The notes under the pieces: model-generated
Seen by the model: the letters and a program-made list of their open reading frames with translations, nothing else
Database searches by the model: none
What the model was told of the DNA's origin: nothing
Made by a program: the position numbers and the translations under genes
In this document: positions 36,352 through 48,370 of the stretch, piece by piece
How positions within the stretch are numbered: position 1 is the first letter of the stretch
Layout of the letters: each line of letters opens with the position of its first letter
Origin: Nyssa sinensis
Taxonomy: Eukaryota > Streptophyta > Magnoliopsida > Cornales > Nyssaceae
DNA length: 64,000 bases
Direction: 5' to 3'
Assembly (NCBI GenBank): GCA_008638375.1
Contig: CM018035.1
Location: 36,251,824 to 36,315,823 of the forward strand

Positions 36352-37437
36352 TTAATCTAGATCTTCTTCTCTGGCCTGAGCTCCTGAATTCGAATCTCCA
36401 TTATTGTTACCACCGTTGTTGCCCGCCCCGCTATTGCTAGTCTCTGCAGGTGAGCCAAATGCCCTAAATGGCCATGGCAACGATATCCTAAACCTCCGTT
36501 CCACCGTTCGTGCGGTCTGAGGATTCTCCTGAGATGACACAGCACCACCACTACCAGAAGTCACCGACCCAGATGTCGTGCTTAAAATTGCAGGAATCGG
36601 TGTTCCCCGAGCCCTATTCTCGTAATCCGGATCATCTGTAGGCAACTCATACCTACACACCGGACAAGAATTATGCATCTCCAACCAAGGAAGGATACAA
36701 TCGGAATGATAAATGTGTTTACAAGGCATCTCTTTCGCCTCCTCACCAAGCTCAAAAATGTCTTTACATACCGCACACTGCGAAGAATCTGAAGCAAGCA
36801 ATTCATCGTTTATCTTTATGCTGGGAAGGGCCTCGACAGCCGACTTTGAAGCAGGCGGAGTGCCATATCGGTTCGGATCGTTCTCTGCAAGCTCTTGGAT
36901 CAGTTGTTCAAGCCCAGGACCAATGAAGTAATCCCCAAGATTACCAGGAAGCCGAAACCCCGAATCAGACGAATTGTTCTCGATGACGAATTGGATGTTG
37001 GCGCCACCGGCTCTGAGGGTATTGAGATAATTCTGAAGGAATGCGAAAGGGTTAAATTCATTGGGGGCTTGGAGAGTAGCCGATTGGCCAGGGGCGCCTA
37101 AGAGAGCGGAAAGATCGGTATGGTTTTGGAGTTCGATAGCGCCTCTGCCTCCACCGCCACCGGCGGCGGAGAAGACGATGGGGATGCCACCGAAGCCGGC
37201 AGATAAGGAAGGGAAACCAGAAAGATTGTCGGAGGAGAAGGCGAATAAGGGATTGGGACTAGGGTTAGGGTTAGGGTCTTCATATTCTTCAAGGAAGCCG
37301 CCGTTGCAATTGGAGCAAATGAGTTCGGAGGTAAGTGACGATGCTATTGAGACGGTACAATTGCACTGGTAGCAGAAGTAGAGCTGAGTGGCCGAGCCGC
37401 CACCGCCTCCTCCGCCAGAGATTCCGGCCGATGACAT
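36352..37437 (-). CDS. RING-H2 E3 ubiquitin ligase, RING1-like
   Basis: Single-exon gene for a 361-residue protein that most likely transfers ubiquitin from an E2 enzyme to protein targets. The Met at 37437 (MSSAGISGG) was chosen because plant relatives start this way; the ORF extends upstream to 37503 and would add 22 residues. Counting from 37437, an N-terminal zinc ribbon has C22, C25, C41 and C44, followed by GGFLEEYEDPNP. The middle is Gly/Asn-rich. The RING-H2 is at residues 221-261 with C221, C224, C239, H241, H244, C247, C258 and C261, all eight ligands present. An Asn/Gly-rich tail ends EEDLD. The architecture resembles Arabidopsis At3g19950 and the cotton RING1 type. It is the only intact host gene seen here. 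A 5.85-kb solo LTR sits just upstream. Confidence 0.93.
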   Translation of the reverse strand: MSSAGISGGGGGGGSATQLYFCYQCNCTVSIASSLTSELICSNCNGGFLEEYEDPNPNPSPNPLFAFSSDNLSGFPSLSAGFGGIPIVFSAAGGGGGRGAIELQNHTDLSALLGAPGQSATLQAPNEFNPFAFLQNYLNTLRAGGANIQFVIENNSSDSGFRLPGNLGDYFIGPGLEQLIQELAENDPNRYGTPPASKSAVEALPSIKINDELLASDSSQCAVCKDIFELGEEAKEMPCKHIYHSDCILPWLEMHNSCPVCRYELPTDDPDYENRARGTPIPAILSTTSGSVTSGSGGAVSSQENPQTARTVERRFRISLPWPFRAFGSPAETSNSGAGNNGGNNNGDSNSGAQAREEDLD

Positions 37438-37503
37438 GATTCTATCGACGCGAGATATAATGAGAGAAATAACAATCGACGACCAACAAGGAAAAGGAAA
37501 CAA

Positions 37504-38081
37504 GGAGACACTTTCGCTGGTTGCGCGTTGTTAGAGAGAGAGAAACGCGTTGTGTAAAGTCAATGTTTTTATTTATGTATATAAAAAAATTTATTCAAAA
37601 GGGACGTCCTTAAAAAGACATCTTTAAAAAACTTTCTTTTCCAAAAACATTCATAGTTAAAAACTTGGTTTTTTTTTTTTTTTTTTTTTTTTAAAAAATG
37701 CATTAGTACATTAATTAACTAAAAAAATTACATGAATCACGAAATAAGAAAATAAATTATATGAGTTAGAGTTAAAAAATCGATAAAGAGTAATGTTTTA
37801 ATCTGAACAACATAATTATTTTCAGCACAATTTGTTTTGAAACTTATAAGACATGATTTTGGCCATGCTTAAACAAGATTTTGTATATTGAGCCAATACT
37901 ATAGCTAAGTTCACACCCATTTCAATTAATTAAATTAATTAATTCTCATTAGTGAGCTTTTCATTTTAGAAAATTAATTATTAAAAAATTTATGAGTGAA
38001 CTCATTAATACATGTTTAGAAACTTTACTTGGTTTAATTTCACTTTACTTTATTATTTGTCTCGTTAGAATATGTCTTAAC
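37504..38081 (-). promoter_or_regulatory. Upstream region of the RING-H2 gene
   Basis: Holds the likely 5' UTR and promoter, between the start codon and the solo LTR at 38082. It includes a GA run, a palindrome AACGCGTT at about 37544-37552 (CGCG-box-like), a TATATAAAAAA stretch near 37578 and a T22 run near 37671-37692. The core promoter is not certain. The remainder is AT-rich without genes. Confidence 0.4.
38077..38081. repeat. Left target-site duplication of solo LTR E
   Basis: TTAAC, identical to 43931-43935. Confidence 0.9.
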
Positions 38082-38489
38082 TGTAACACCCCGACCCCGT
38101 GAAATTAATAATTAATTAATTATTATTAATTAATACCGACTTACAGAATGATTTAGGGAATTAATCATAATCCCGACGGTCGCCATAGACCGATTAAATA
38201 AAGAAAATGTCAGGTGGGAAGGGTACCTTACCCGAACCCAAATTACTGATTAAATCGATAAAATAATGCCGTTTTAACACCAACGGAACCCGAATTAGCT
38301 AACCCGAAAAATCCCGAATGTTTAATAAATGACACGGAACCTCTGACACTGAAGATAACTGAAAGATGAAACTCCCGGAACAAACCATGTCGAAAAAGGA
38401 GTTACGGAATGAAAGTTATGAAGGAAATACTGAAACTGAATTTCTGTGCAACCAAACGTGGCCTTAACCGAAAATATGGGAAAAATGGC

Positions 38490-38575
38490 CAAATGGGAGG
38501 CCAAGGGAATTGAACCCTTGACCTTTGAGTGAAAAGAAACCTCATCCAAAAATTACCAACTGGGCTACTATTATC
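38490..38575 (-). other. tRNA-like block (A box and B box) antisense in LTR E
   Basis: On the minus strand TAGCCCAGTTGGT (38567-38555) fits a pol III A box and GGTTCAATTCC (38516-38506) fits a B box, spaced as in tRNA or SINE heads. No full cloverleaf or acceptor stem was found, so it is a tRNA-derived relic rather than a tRNA gene. Confidence 0.5.
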
Positions 38576-40283
38576 TTTGTGTCCATATATACAACAGAAA
38601 TGTATATAACACTGAATTATCCTAATCTGCCATCAAAAGTGACCAATGAACAAGCATGCAACACATCAGCATGCATCACACTATGCCCCCTAGGCTATCA
38701 TGCCTACACACCACATGATGACCTCTCCTCAAACCAAAATACATGCAAATTAATCATGAGGTTGAGAGGTGTATTGAACAAGGAAAATCTGATTTTATTT
38801 TTGATAATCTCCATATATGCATGGAGGGAAATCAGAACTGTAGAGGCCTTGTATACTGACTCTTAGAGAGAGAGACTCTTAGAAAGAGAGTGAGATATAC
38901 ACAAAGTGAGTGTGTTGTGTGTAACCATTGAAGGAGCTTAGAAGGAAGCTAAGGACTGAGAACTGAAGGACTGGACTGGACCTGCTCCATTGGGAGGCTT
39001 CTACTTGAATACGAACCCTAGGAGAGACCACTGTTCGAAGGTAAGCAAGCCAAAATTTTAAATTTTCTCTTTGGATTTTTGGCTACTGTTTTATTTCCTT
39101 TAGGACTGTAAATGCATGTATAAGGGTTAGACATTGAAACCTGGAGTGTTTGTGCATACTTGGACCCATAAAACTGCCCCAAAAACTCAAACCCATAGCA
39201 AACCGCCATGGATGGAGCTCCCTGTAGCAGGTCTGAAATGACCTCAACCGAACTGAGTTTTGATGGTCTATAACTGATCTAGACACTGATAGGGTTTCAA
39301 ATATCACCAACCGCGACCCCAACACTTGGGTATAAGCCCTCAAAACCGAAGCTATTGTTTTCGGCCATGGAACCCAACTAAACCATTAGGCCTCTAGACC
39401 ACGATTTTGGAATGGTAGTTTGATCCCCATGGACGCACGATCACATCAGACCAAACCTTGTGTCATGTGGTGGAGAAATGAAGGCTTGATAGCCAAATTA
39501 TTGTTTCGGCTATTCCCCCATATATCAAGCTGTTGAGCTTGATTCGAAGCATGAAATCGACGCCAAAGAGTTGGCATGACATCCAGGAGATGTTTGGGAC
39601 CAAAACAGGTCGAAAGTCGTGCTTGAAATGGCACGAAAATGGAGAAAAAACCGAACTGTAGATTAGGGCTACAGTACGTGGATCAGTTGGGGAAGATGGA
39701 GTCAACTCGCAATTCCAACCGAGTTAGCGAGTTGACTCGGACACGTGTTGGTCTACGAGCGTGCCACTGATTTAAATAGAACGGCACCGTTTTACGAATT
39801 ACTGTTTTGATTTTAAATTGAAATCTGACTGGTTGGCAACACGGTTAAAAAATCAGAAGTTGGGAAATTAATTTGGGGCCAATCCAAACCGAGAATAAGA
39901 AAGAAATTGGGGATAACTGGAGTATCTCATTCCGGTTTTCTGAAAGTAACTGAACCGGTTGGTTTTCTGAGTTTTGGACCGGTTCAATTTCTGAACCCCT
40001 GAACCCTTTGGTCTGAACCCTAATTTTCTGAATTTATATTTAACCCCCCAAATGTTTCTGAAAATTACGGAATTACCCCTGATAGTTTTGAATATTGCAC
40101 AGTGGCCCTGATTTCTGAAATTTTGTGCAATCAAGCCCCTGAAAAATTAATTAAATAATAAATTAATTATTTAATTATTTTATTAAATAGGTAAAATTTT
40201 GATTTTACCCCTAGACATTAATAATGTCAAACGGAGTCCAAATAAAGCAAATAAATAGTGTATTTTCACTATTTCAAGCATTC

Positions 40284-41150
40284 TGGACTCAATGGTACAG
40301 TCCAAATTGGGAAATTATGTACCGAAAAATACAGACACGTAGGTGTAAATTACTGTACTGCCCCTGATGGTACCCAGGCCAACTAAAAATAAAAGACAGC
40401 CTATTTTGATTATGTCGTACACTCTGGACCCAATGGTGAGGTCCATTCTGTGAACTGAGGCACCGAAAAATATGACGTATGAAATTACCAAAATACCCCT
40501 GATACTGTACGAAGCCCAAATGAAGTCCGATTGAGACGAAATTGATACCGATAGAAGCCCAGATACTGGTGAAACTGTAAACATGATTAAATAATGATTC
40601 GGAGTCAGAATCTTACAAAACGTAAAATGACCAAAATACCCCTGAGCACAGTAAGTGCAAAGTAGAGGTCAAATAAAGGTCAAACTGATCTGATAAATTA
40701 TCATAGGGATAATTATGAACACTGAAGGGCTAAATAAGACTCCGAGACGGTCAATGCGTAAAACGAGAAATGACCGATGTGTCCAGATGACTAAAAGCGG
40801 ATACCAAACGAAGTCCAAAGGACTTGGAAAATTATGTACAAGATATTTGGGACATTCTCAGGACCATGATAAGGTCCGGGATAAGAATGGCAAAATTACC
40901 ATTTTACCCCTAGGGCTAAATAAGCACCTAACTGATAGCAATTTAAGTCTAAAAGACTTAGAACTTCATATATAGAATATATGGGATATTCCGAGGACCA
41001 CGACTGGGTCCGGGACAAGAATGGCAAAATTACCATTTTGCCCCTATCGTTAAAATAAGAACCTAACTGATACTGATTGGAGTCTAAAAGATGTATGACT
41101 TTATATTTAAGATATAAAGACCATTCTGAGGACCTTGACAGGGGTCCAGG
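40284..41150 (+). repeat. Degenerate tandem modules with a dyad motif in LTR E
   Basis: The dyad GGACYCAATGGTGAGGTCC and degenerate forms occur at 40284-40302, 40426-40444, 40861-40877, 40995-41011 and 41130-41147. Each is followed by a stretch with words like AAAATTACCAAAATACCCCT. Where neighbouring copies are clear the spacing is 134-142 bp. Confidence 0.75.
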
Positions 41151-41790
41151 GCAAAAGTGACAAATGATCGTTTTGCCCCTAAGACTGAATAAGTAACTGA
41201 CTGATAACGATTGAAGTCCAATGACTTAGGTTATAATCCTGATGACTGCTAAGCCTAATTTAAGAATAAAATAGCCCCGGATGAAACCCGATGAGAGGGC
41301 GATAGGCTACTAGGTTATCTTAGGTAATCCGATAGACACCTAAGATGACGAATAAGACCTGAATGAATAAATTCTGATCTGTCTGTGATTGATGATGATT
41401 GTTCAGGATATACATGGTGATGCCTGACGTACTTGGAGGTTATCATATTGTTTATGCAAGGAGATGACTGTAACAGTTGTGAGTAACCTTGACTCCTGAC
41501 TTGGTGTATAAGTACACTGCCTAGTTACTGTATTTTAAAAATACTGTACTGTACTGTTCTGTCCGATTCACTGATTTCATGCTGTTACTTAATGCATGAT
41601 TTTTACTCTGTCTGGTTTCTCTGCTCTGTACTGAAAGAAACCGCTGTTTTTTTTTCTGGTTCTGAAAAGAACAACTGATTCTTGGTACCATCTCAGTCTT
41701 GAGCACTATATGAGCATACTGCACTGTTTAATCTGTGCATACTGTACTGTTTATTCTGTTATACTATTCTGCTCTGCTCATCACTGATTT

Positions 41791-41940
41791 GTTCTGTTAC
41801 TCTGATGTTTTAACTGATCTGTTCTGTTACTCTGATGTTTTAACTGATCTGTTCTGTTACTCTGATGTTTTAACTGATCTGTTCTGTTACTCTGATGTTT
41901 TAACTGATCTGTTCTGTTACTCTGATGTTTTAACTGTACT
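41791..41940. repeat. 30-bp tandem repeat, five copies
   Basis: Five head-to-tail units containing GTTCTGTTACTCTGATG and TTTTAACTGATC; four are identical and the last changes at its end. The period is a multiple of three, so it leaves long ORFs on both strands, which are artefacts. Confidence 0.97.
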
Positions 41941-41989
41941 CCTATTTTTAAATACCATTTCAAATGAACGTGTTTAACTAACTGTTATG

Positions 41990-43330
41990 TCTAATCTGTT
42001 CTGATCTGTTCTGTTGATTTGTCTGACCCGTTCTGTCTGATCTGTCCTGACCTGTTCTGTTGATCTGTCTGACCTGTTCTGTTTGATCTGTCTGACCTGT
42101 TCTGTTTGATCTGTCCTGACCTGTTCTGTTGATCCGTCTGACCGGTTGTGTTTGATCTGTCTGACCTGTTCTGTTTGATCTGTCTGACCTGTTCTGTTTG
42201 ATCTGTCCTGACCTGTTCTGTTGATCCGTCTGACCGGTTGTGTTTGATCTGTCTGACCTGTTGTGTTTGATCTGTCTGACCTGTTCTGTTTGATCTGTCC
42301 TAACCTGTTCTGTTTGATCTGTCTGACCTGTTCTGTTTGATCTGTCCTGACCTGTTCCGTTTGATCTGTCTGATCTGTTCCGTCCTGATCCGTCCTGATT
42401 TGTTATATCTGATCTGTTCCGTCCTAATCCGTCCTGATTTGTTATGTCTGATCTGTTCCGTCCTGATCCGTTCTGTTTTGTTATGTTTGATCTGTTCCGT
42501 CCTGATTTGTTATGTCTGATCTGTTCCGTTCTGTTCCGTCCTGATTTGTTATTTCTGATCTGTTCCATCCTGATCCGTCCTGATTTGTTATGTCTGATCT
42601 GTTCCGTCCTGATTTGTTATGTCTGATCTATTCCGTCCTGATCCGTCCTGATTTGTTATGTCTGATCTGTTCCGTCCTGATCCGTTCTGTTTTGTTATGT
42701 TTGATCTGTTCCGTCCTGTTCAATTTCGATATGTCTTAATCTGATTGATATTGTTTCGTTTGTTTCCGTCATGTTCAGTTCCGATATGACTTGTCCTGAT
42801 TGATATTGTTTCATTTTGTTCCATCATGTTCAATTCTGATATGACTCGTCCTGATTGATATTGATTTGTTTCGTTCCGTTGATGATATACTTGTATCCTT
42901 GATTGATATACTGTTTCCACTCAGTTTTGTCTTGTTTCCATTTTGTTGATGATATACCTGTATCTCTGGTTGACATATTGTTTCCGCTCCGTTCTGTTAT
43001 GTTCCGTTCTGTTTTATTCTGATTTGTCAAGTCTTATTCCGTTCTGTTCGGTTATGACTTGTTATGTTTTGTTCCGTTCCGTTCTATTACGTTTTATTGT
43101 GATCCGTTCTGACCTGTTCTATTTCGACCCGTTCCATTCTGACCTGCTTTGTTCTGATTTGTTGTGCTTTGCTTCATCCTGTTCTGATTTGTTGTGTCCT
43201 GCTCTGCTCGGATCTGCTCCGTTCTAACCTGTTGTGTTCTGTTCTGTACGGTTATACTTGATATAGTCTGTCATGTTCTGTCTGTCCTGATCTGTTGTTT
43301 TATTTTGTGCAGTCCTGCTTTATTCTACTG
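41990..43330. repeat. Degenerate CTGTTCTGT/TGATCTGTC minisatellite
   Basis: About 1.3 kb built from variants of CTGTTCTGTTTGATCTGTC with units of roughly 20-35 bp that change gradually along the array (CTGACC-rich on the left, CCGTCCTGAT-rich in the middle, more diverged on the right). The 196-codon minus-strand ORF in it is low-complexity and not a credible gene. Confidence 0.92.
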
Positions 43331-43930
43331 GAACTGCATTTAAAGTAGATTTATAAAACTGCTATTTCAGAAACAACTGAACTACCCTTGTGCTTTGTAA
43401 ACAAGAAATGGTTTTGAAACCCATGACAGGGAACCTGTGTTACTCATTGGGCTTTTCGAAGCTCACCCCATTCCCTAACATTTTTCAGGAACGATATCTA
43501 TTGGATCTGATGGCACTGATCTGTGGAGACTGGATTATTGAGGATTGAATCTATTTAATCGGGTGAGTGATGTACTATGATTGACTTGACTGATATGTAC
43601 TGAATATTGATATGGCTCATGGATTTAAAAGGTACTCTAGAGATTATAGTTCTGCTCTATTGTTATATGTCGAATTATAGATATGCTCTGAGGTTGAGTT
43701 GTTAGTTGTTGGGTTTTAGACTTGCTCTGTGTGATACATATCCTACGGTGGATACATGAGTTGCATTCCCGTGATAAAAAGAAAAAAAAGTTTTAAATTC
43801 CGCTGCATCTGACCCTACAGTCGGAGTGCAATTCACTAGAAAGTTCAGAAATTGCCTTCGGTTGGTCGCGTGGCGGCTAACTGGCATCACGTCCTCGACA
43901 TCCGCGTAGGGTGGGGTTCGGGATGTGACA

Positions 43931-43935
43931 TTAAC
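43931..43935. repeat. Right target-site duplication of solo LTR E
   Basis: TTAAC, identical to 38077-38081. Confidence 0.9.
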
Positions 43936-44789
43936 TCTCTCGAGAGTGAGCTAATTATCTTGCTTCAAGCACAATTGATTTCAAAGTTGTTAGCTTCACC
44001 TCACCTTTTTTTTTTTTTATGTTTTTCTTGGTTAACCTAATTGCATTAGTGTTAGGAGCACTTTCCAAGAATAATTCTTTAATATTTTTTCTCTTTTTTT
44101 TTGCTCCAACAAAATACAAACTTACTTCCAAGTGATTTCAGTTCACATTTTTCGAAGTGAATGACTTACACTTTTTCTTCCCATTCTTAAGTAGAATTAA
44201 GTCGCAAGAATATTAAAGAGGCTTTTCTCTTTGGTAACTAGTATTTTCATATTTAGTTTCTAGTAGATTACTTATTCATTCCATGCTATGATGGACCCTT
44301 TTATCAAACCTAAACAACATAAGAGGTAACTTTATTATGTTAATAATCTTAGCGGAGGCATTTTTTATATATATAAAAAAAATAGATCTTCGCATGTTGA
44401 AAAGAAGAATTGCCTTATCCTTGATTTTCTTAATTGTTGATGAAAACTAGTTGAAGAGATTGATTGTATTTTTCTTTTCTTACTTTTGTAGGTCTTCTCC
44501 TCTTTTTCCATAATATAATTCATCTATCGAAGAGGAGACTGGGATACCTCTTTTCTCTCACAATGGAAAAGAAAATAATAACTTAGGTACCTACGACTAT
44601 TCCCTCATATCTTATATTTATAGGAATTTGTAAAACTAGGGCAAGATGAGGGATTTAGGTTCCACCAAATTAGCTCCAATCAACCACTAATTATCTATTA
44701 CAATTAATTCCACTAAATAATTAGAATTACACACTAATTTTGGTGAAATATAGAAAAATCATAATTTCACCAAATATTTGCAGTGGGTC
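43936..44789. other. AT-rich spacer, no gene seen
   Basis: T-rich runs and no ORF of note. No repeat family recognised. It may be old host intergenic DNA. Confidence 0.45.
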
Positions 44790-45587
44790 TGTAACACCCC
44801 TACGTAATCACTAGGTGATTAGGGTTACTAAATAAATATTAAATGGCATGTGAAGTACATTCAAACAATATCTAGGAATAATTAAGTATCTAACTAGAAT
44901 AAAATGATAAAAATTATTATAAATGGTGAAATCACAATTTCACTCACTAGCGAAACTAGTATTAGTGACAAAAATGAAATTAGCTAATAAATTAGTAAAC
45001 AAAAATTAATTAATAAATTATTAAGAAAGCTTAGTGCATGATAAATAAAAAGAAAGAAGGAAAAAGAGGTCAAAAGAGGTTGGCCAAATACTTGAACCCC
45101 ACACCTTCTCATGTATAAGAACTTTTCTCCAAAAAAAAAAAAAAACTAACCGCTAGACTACCAGCCCTTTAGTGTCTAAGTGTGTACATAGATCTATATA
45201 TATCTATGATAGGCTTGTATGAACATTGCATGCAAAGATGAGGTGTCTTCCTACGAGAGAGTCAAAGTTTGAATGGCCAAGATTGATTGTTTATGAGGTG
45301 GGGTAGTAGACACATGTAACTCACTTTCCTTCCAACATGTATATAGCTTGCCATGCAGAGAATACAAGTTGAATTCTTCAGATATAGTAATTGGGTACCG
45401 AGAAAGAGAAGAAGAAGAAGAAAAGAAGGAAGAGGAAGAAAGCTCCATGGTTGGATGCATGACCGTTTGAGGGAAGAAAATGAGACCTAGAAGCCGAACC
45501 TAAGAATAGGAACTAAAGAGAAGGGGAACAAATAAAGAAAAAAAAAGCTTTTAGTGAGAGAAGTAGCAAGGAATTGAATTCAACAAG
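44790..45587 (+). mobile_element. LTR fragment F (start only)
   Basis: Begins TGTAACACCCCTACG, like the LTR starts of this superfamily, and is interrupted at 45588 by another LTR start. The matching end was not found. It carries an antisense tRNA-like block at about 45081-45168. Confidence 0.6.
45081..45168 (-). other. tRNA-like block antisense in LTR F
   Basis: On the minus strand TAGTCTAGCGGT (45160-45149) resembles an A box and GGGGTTCAAGTAT (45100-45088) a degenerate B box. A T15 run, which could end pol III transcription early, lies between them. Confidence 0.4.
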
Positions 45588-48370
45588 TGTAATACCCCGA
45601 CGTAAAACACACGGGTAATATGACTCATATTACGGAATTAAAAATAATAGTGTAAATATAACTACAAAAGCACCGAGCCAAGTGGCACGCATTAGGAGAT
45701 TTTAGAACGGTAGTCTAAAACTAGCTATAAAGGAGCGAGAGTCGGGCAAATATTCACAATTTTGAATACGTACTTACGTTACGTGTATACGTGTATATAG
45801 TGATATATATATATATATATATAATTATGCATAAATGAATATATGTATCACACACACACACACTAAGTGTGTATGTGAGAGTACGGTGGAGTGTATTTAG
45901 GTGTACATGTGTACATTATATACCTATATATATACATATAAAAAGATACATATGCATACATACATAAATGTAGTAGCAAGTGGGCTGATTTGAAAAGAGT
46001 GATGGGAAGGGTCGGCTACTGCTAGTGTGTGTGTAAGTGAGTGTCTTAGTGTGTGTTTAGAGTGTAATATGGATACCTGAGCACACAATGGCAGTAAGCA
46101 TTGAATGAGAAAAGAAAGAAAACAGAATGGGAAGTCAATAAAAGGGGCTGTGAGAGGGGAAGAAGAGATAGTGAGGGGCAGCCATATGATGGTCTATATA
46201 TATGTATATATTTATATATGTATACACATGCATTGAATGTGCTTGAGAAGGGAGAAATTGGAAGCTGAGGGCACTAGAGAATTCAGAAGTATAAGGGAAG
46301 AAAAATAAGAAGAAGAAAGAGAGAGAAATCATTGTTAAAGGTAAGAACATCAAAACCCATTATTTTGTTCTCTCTAAGATTCTTACATATATACAAATCG
46401 TTAAGGTCTTATTTATGTATACATGATATCCAGGGTGTACAAACTTGAACAAAGCATGAAAATCTGACCTTAGAACAGTCCAAAAACACTAAATCCGTAC
46501 ATGGTTGCCATGGATGGACCTTAGATGGAGCAGGTTTGTAATTTTTGAAACCAAACCTTGTTTGACTTATAGGAACCACAACAAGACCCCCAAAGTGTTT
46601 TAAAAATACTAAGCCATGACCTTATAACTCAAGATAAACCCTAGAAATTGGAGTTGCAGGTTCGGGTTTTGAAACCTAACCTCCCAACCTTCCACCAAAA
46701 TTGACTTTAAGGAATAGGGAATGAAACCCCTTGACAAGAGGGACCAAATAGGCCAAGTCACGCATGAAATAATGGAGAAACGAGCATTTACTAAGGGGAT
46801 ATCCAGAACTGCCATGTGAGGTGGAACGAGCCTTCTAGCTCAATCCAGAACTCCAAATCAATGCCAAATGTAAAGTGTACTCCCAGAAACAGTTTAAGGT
46901 TGAAATCAGAGAGATTTGATCCCTCAAACTTCACAAAAATGAAAATGAAAAATTTTAGGAATTAGGGCAACAATAGCTCAAGCGTAAGGAAGAAGAAGAC
47001 CCCACTGAGCCAACTCGTGAGTTGACTCAACCGATTCTTGACTGAGTTATATTAGCACTGTGTCGACTCAGACACGTGTCGAGTGGTAAGGGAAGCTACC
47101 GCATAAATAGCACGACGTCATTTTGGGGCTTAAAGGTTTTAAATTTAAAACGTGATTATAGACTGTTTGGCTACACGGTTTGGGGGCCAATTTTATAACT
47201 TGTGCATGAATAAGATAGCTTATCCAGGTTTAGATTGCTTGTCCGCCATTTGGATTTTAAATCCATTGAAAAATAAAAGGGGCCGCAGCCCTTGGGGTTC
47301 GAACAGCCCACCCCCACACGCCCAAGAATCCTAACCCAACCCCCAAACCCACTTGGACAGGCATGTCTGTGGGATTATTTGCGCATATAATATGTATATA
47401 TTATATAATTGTAATAATTAATTAATTAAATAATGGTAAAATGACCCGATGTCCAAATTAAACATGTGAATAGTATATTTTAACTATTTTGGACATTTTG
47501 AAACCAATGGTGAGGTCCATTTTGTGAGACGGGGCCCTGAAAAACAAAGATACTTAAAAGTGTAAAATGACTAAATTACCCCTAGTGCCCCTAAAGTTAA
47601 ATAAAAGTTTGAGAAGGTCTAAATTGATTTTTTTCGACATTCCTGACTTAATGGTGAGGTTCATATTATGAAATGAAGTACAAAAAATTATGACACGTAA
47701 ACACGTGAAGTAATAAAATCAAACTTAAAATGATGGAGCTACCAGAAGAGTATAAATTGAAATGAAATTTAATTCCTAACACATTAAATTGTGTCATAGG
47801 TTAAGACCCAAGTAATCATCATGGATGAGCTGATTTAGGAAGGAAAAGTAATCAGAAGAAAGATAAATATTGCTAAGAAATTTCAAATCCTCTCTTTAAA
47901 GCCATTTGTGTACAAAACCCCTGTTGTTCCAATGGGGTGACTTATGAAAGAAGAAGCCGCAAGGAAACTTGCTGAAGCAACATTAAAAGAAGAAAAAGAA
48001 CGGGAAAATACTGAAACACTTAATGACATGCTTCGAAGGTAATGTCTATTTATCAATAAGTATATAAAGTAAATAGACATGTTATACAACTATAAATCAC
48101 TATGAGTTAGTTCAATTCTAAAAGAATAAAACCTATTATAGAATTAGGCTTACACAGTCTAAGAATAGGTAAGATCATAAGTTGATGTGAGATTTATGAA
48201 ATTTTCATAAATTGTTTTAGGGTTATCAAAGGAAAAGGGAAGGCCCATCAGTAGCGCCAACCCTGAAGATTGAGGTGAGTAATCCTGTATTTGAAGTGGG
48301 ATTTAACTCCATGGATTTGAAGAAGTTTTAAGTTCAAAATATCTGAAGCATTTGAATATCAAATTCAGTA
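45588..48370 (+). mobile_element. LTR fragment G, 3'-truncated
   Basis: Begins TGTAATACCCCGACG inside fragment F. It shows the usual plan: TA and GT microsatellites (45800-46060), a GA-rich leader, a donor-like AAGGTAAGAAC (about 46339), dyad motifs at 47500-47518 and 47644-47662, and a second donor-like GAGGTGAGTAA (about 48272-48282). It is closely similar to 8560-8990 in its last part. It stops near 48370, where a minus-strand LTR begins. Confidence 0.75.
47848..48042 (+). pseudogene. Exon-like insert of unknown origin
   Basis: The plus strand reads a coding-like stretch with one internal TGA (47938-47940): Lys-rich start, then PFVYKTPVVPMG, then after the stop a Lys/Glu-rich helix-forming segment (KEEAARKLAEATLKEEKE) and TLNDMLRR ending in TAA. 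A donor-like AAGGTAATG overlaps its end. The sister LTR at 7241-10270 lacks this block although both flanks match, so it appears inserted. I do not recognise the protein; a captured host exon is the simplest reading. Confidence 0.4.

Larger units (their letters stand above)
38082..43930 (+). mobile_element. Solo LTR E (5.85 kb)
   Basis: Starts TGTAACACCCCGACC, ends GGGATGTGACA, and has perfect 5-bp duplications TTAAC on both sides, so the whole span is one solo LTR left after recombination between two LTRs. It holds an antisense tRNA-like block (38490-38575), a donor-like AAGGTAAGCA (39039-39048), an AACCGGTT region (about 39950-39990), dyad motifs from 40284 to 41147, and over 1.4 kb of minisatellite (41791-43330). 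It is roughly twice the length of the other LTRs here; the extra length is mostly tandem repeats. Confidence 0.93.

Noticed and set aside
37438..37503. 22-residue N-terminal extension of the RING-H2 protein
   Set aside because: The upstream Met is in frame, but the added residues are unlike family N-termini, while the Met at 37437 matches them.
41791..41940. CRISPR-like 30-bp direct repeats
   Set aside because: The units are directly adjacent with no spacers, no cas genes are near and the DNA is plant nuclear.
41978..42568. 196-codon minus-strand ORF
   Set aside because: It lies wholly inside the CTGTTCTGT/GATCTGTC minisatellite and encodes only Arg/Asn/Ser/Asp/Gln repeats, an artefact of the repeat.
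47285..47310. B-box in LTR G (GGGGTTCGAACAG)
   Set aside because: It runs in LTR sense with no A box at a suitable distance, so it is probably chance.
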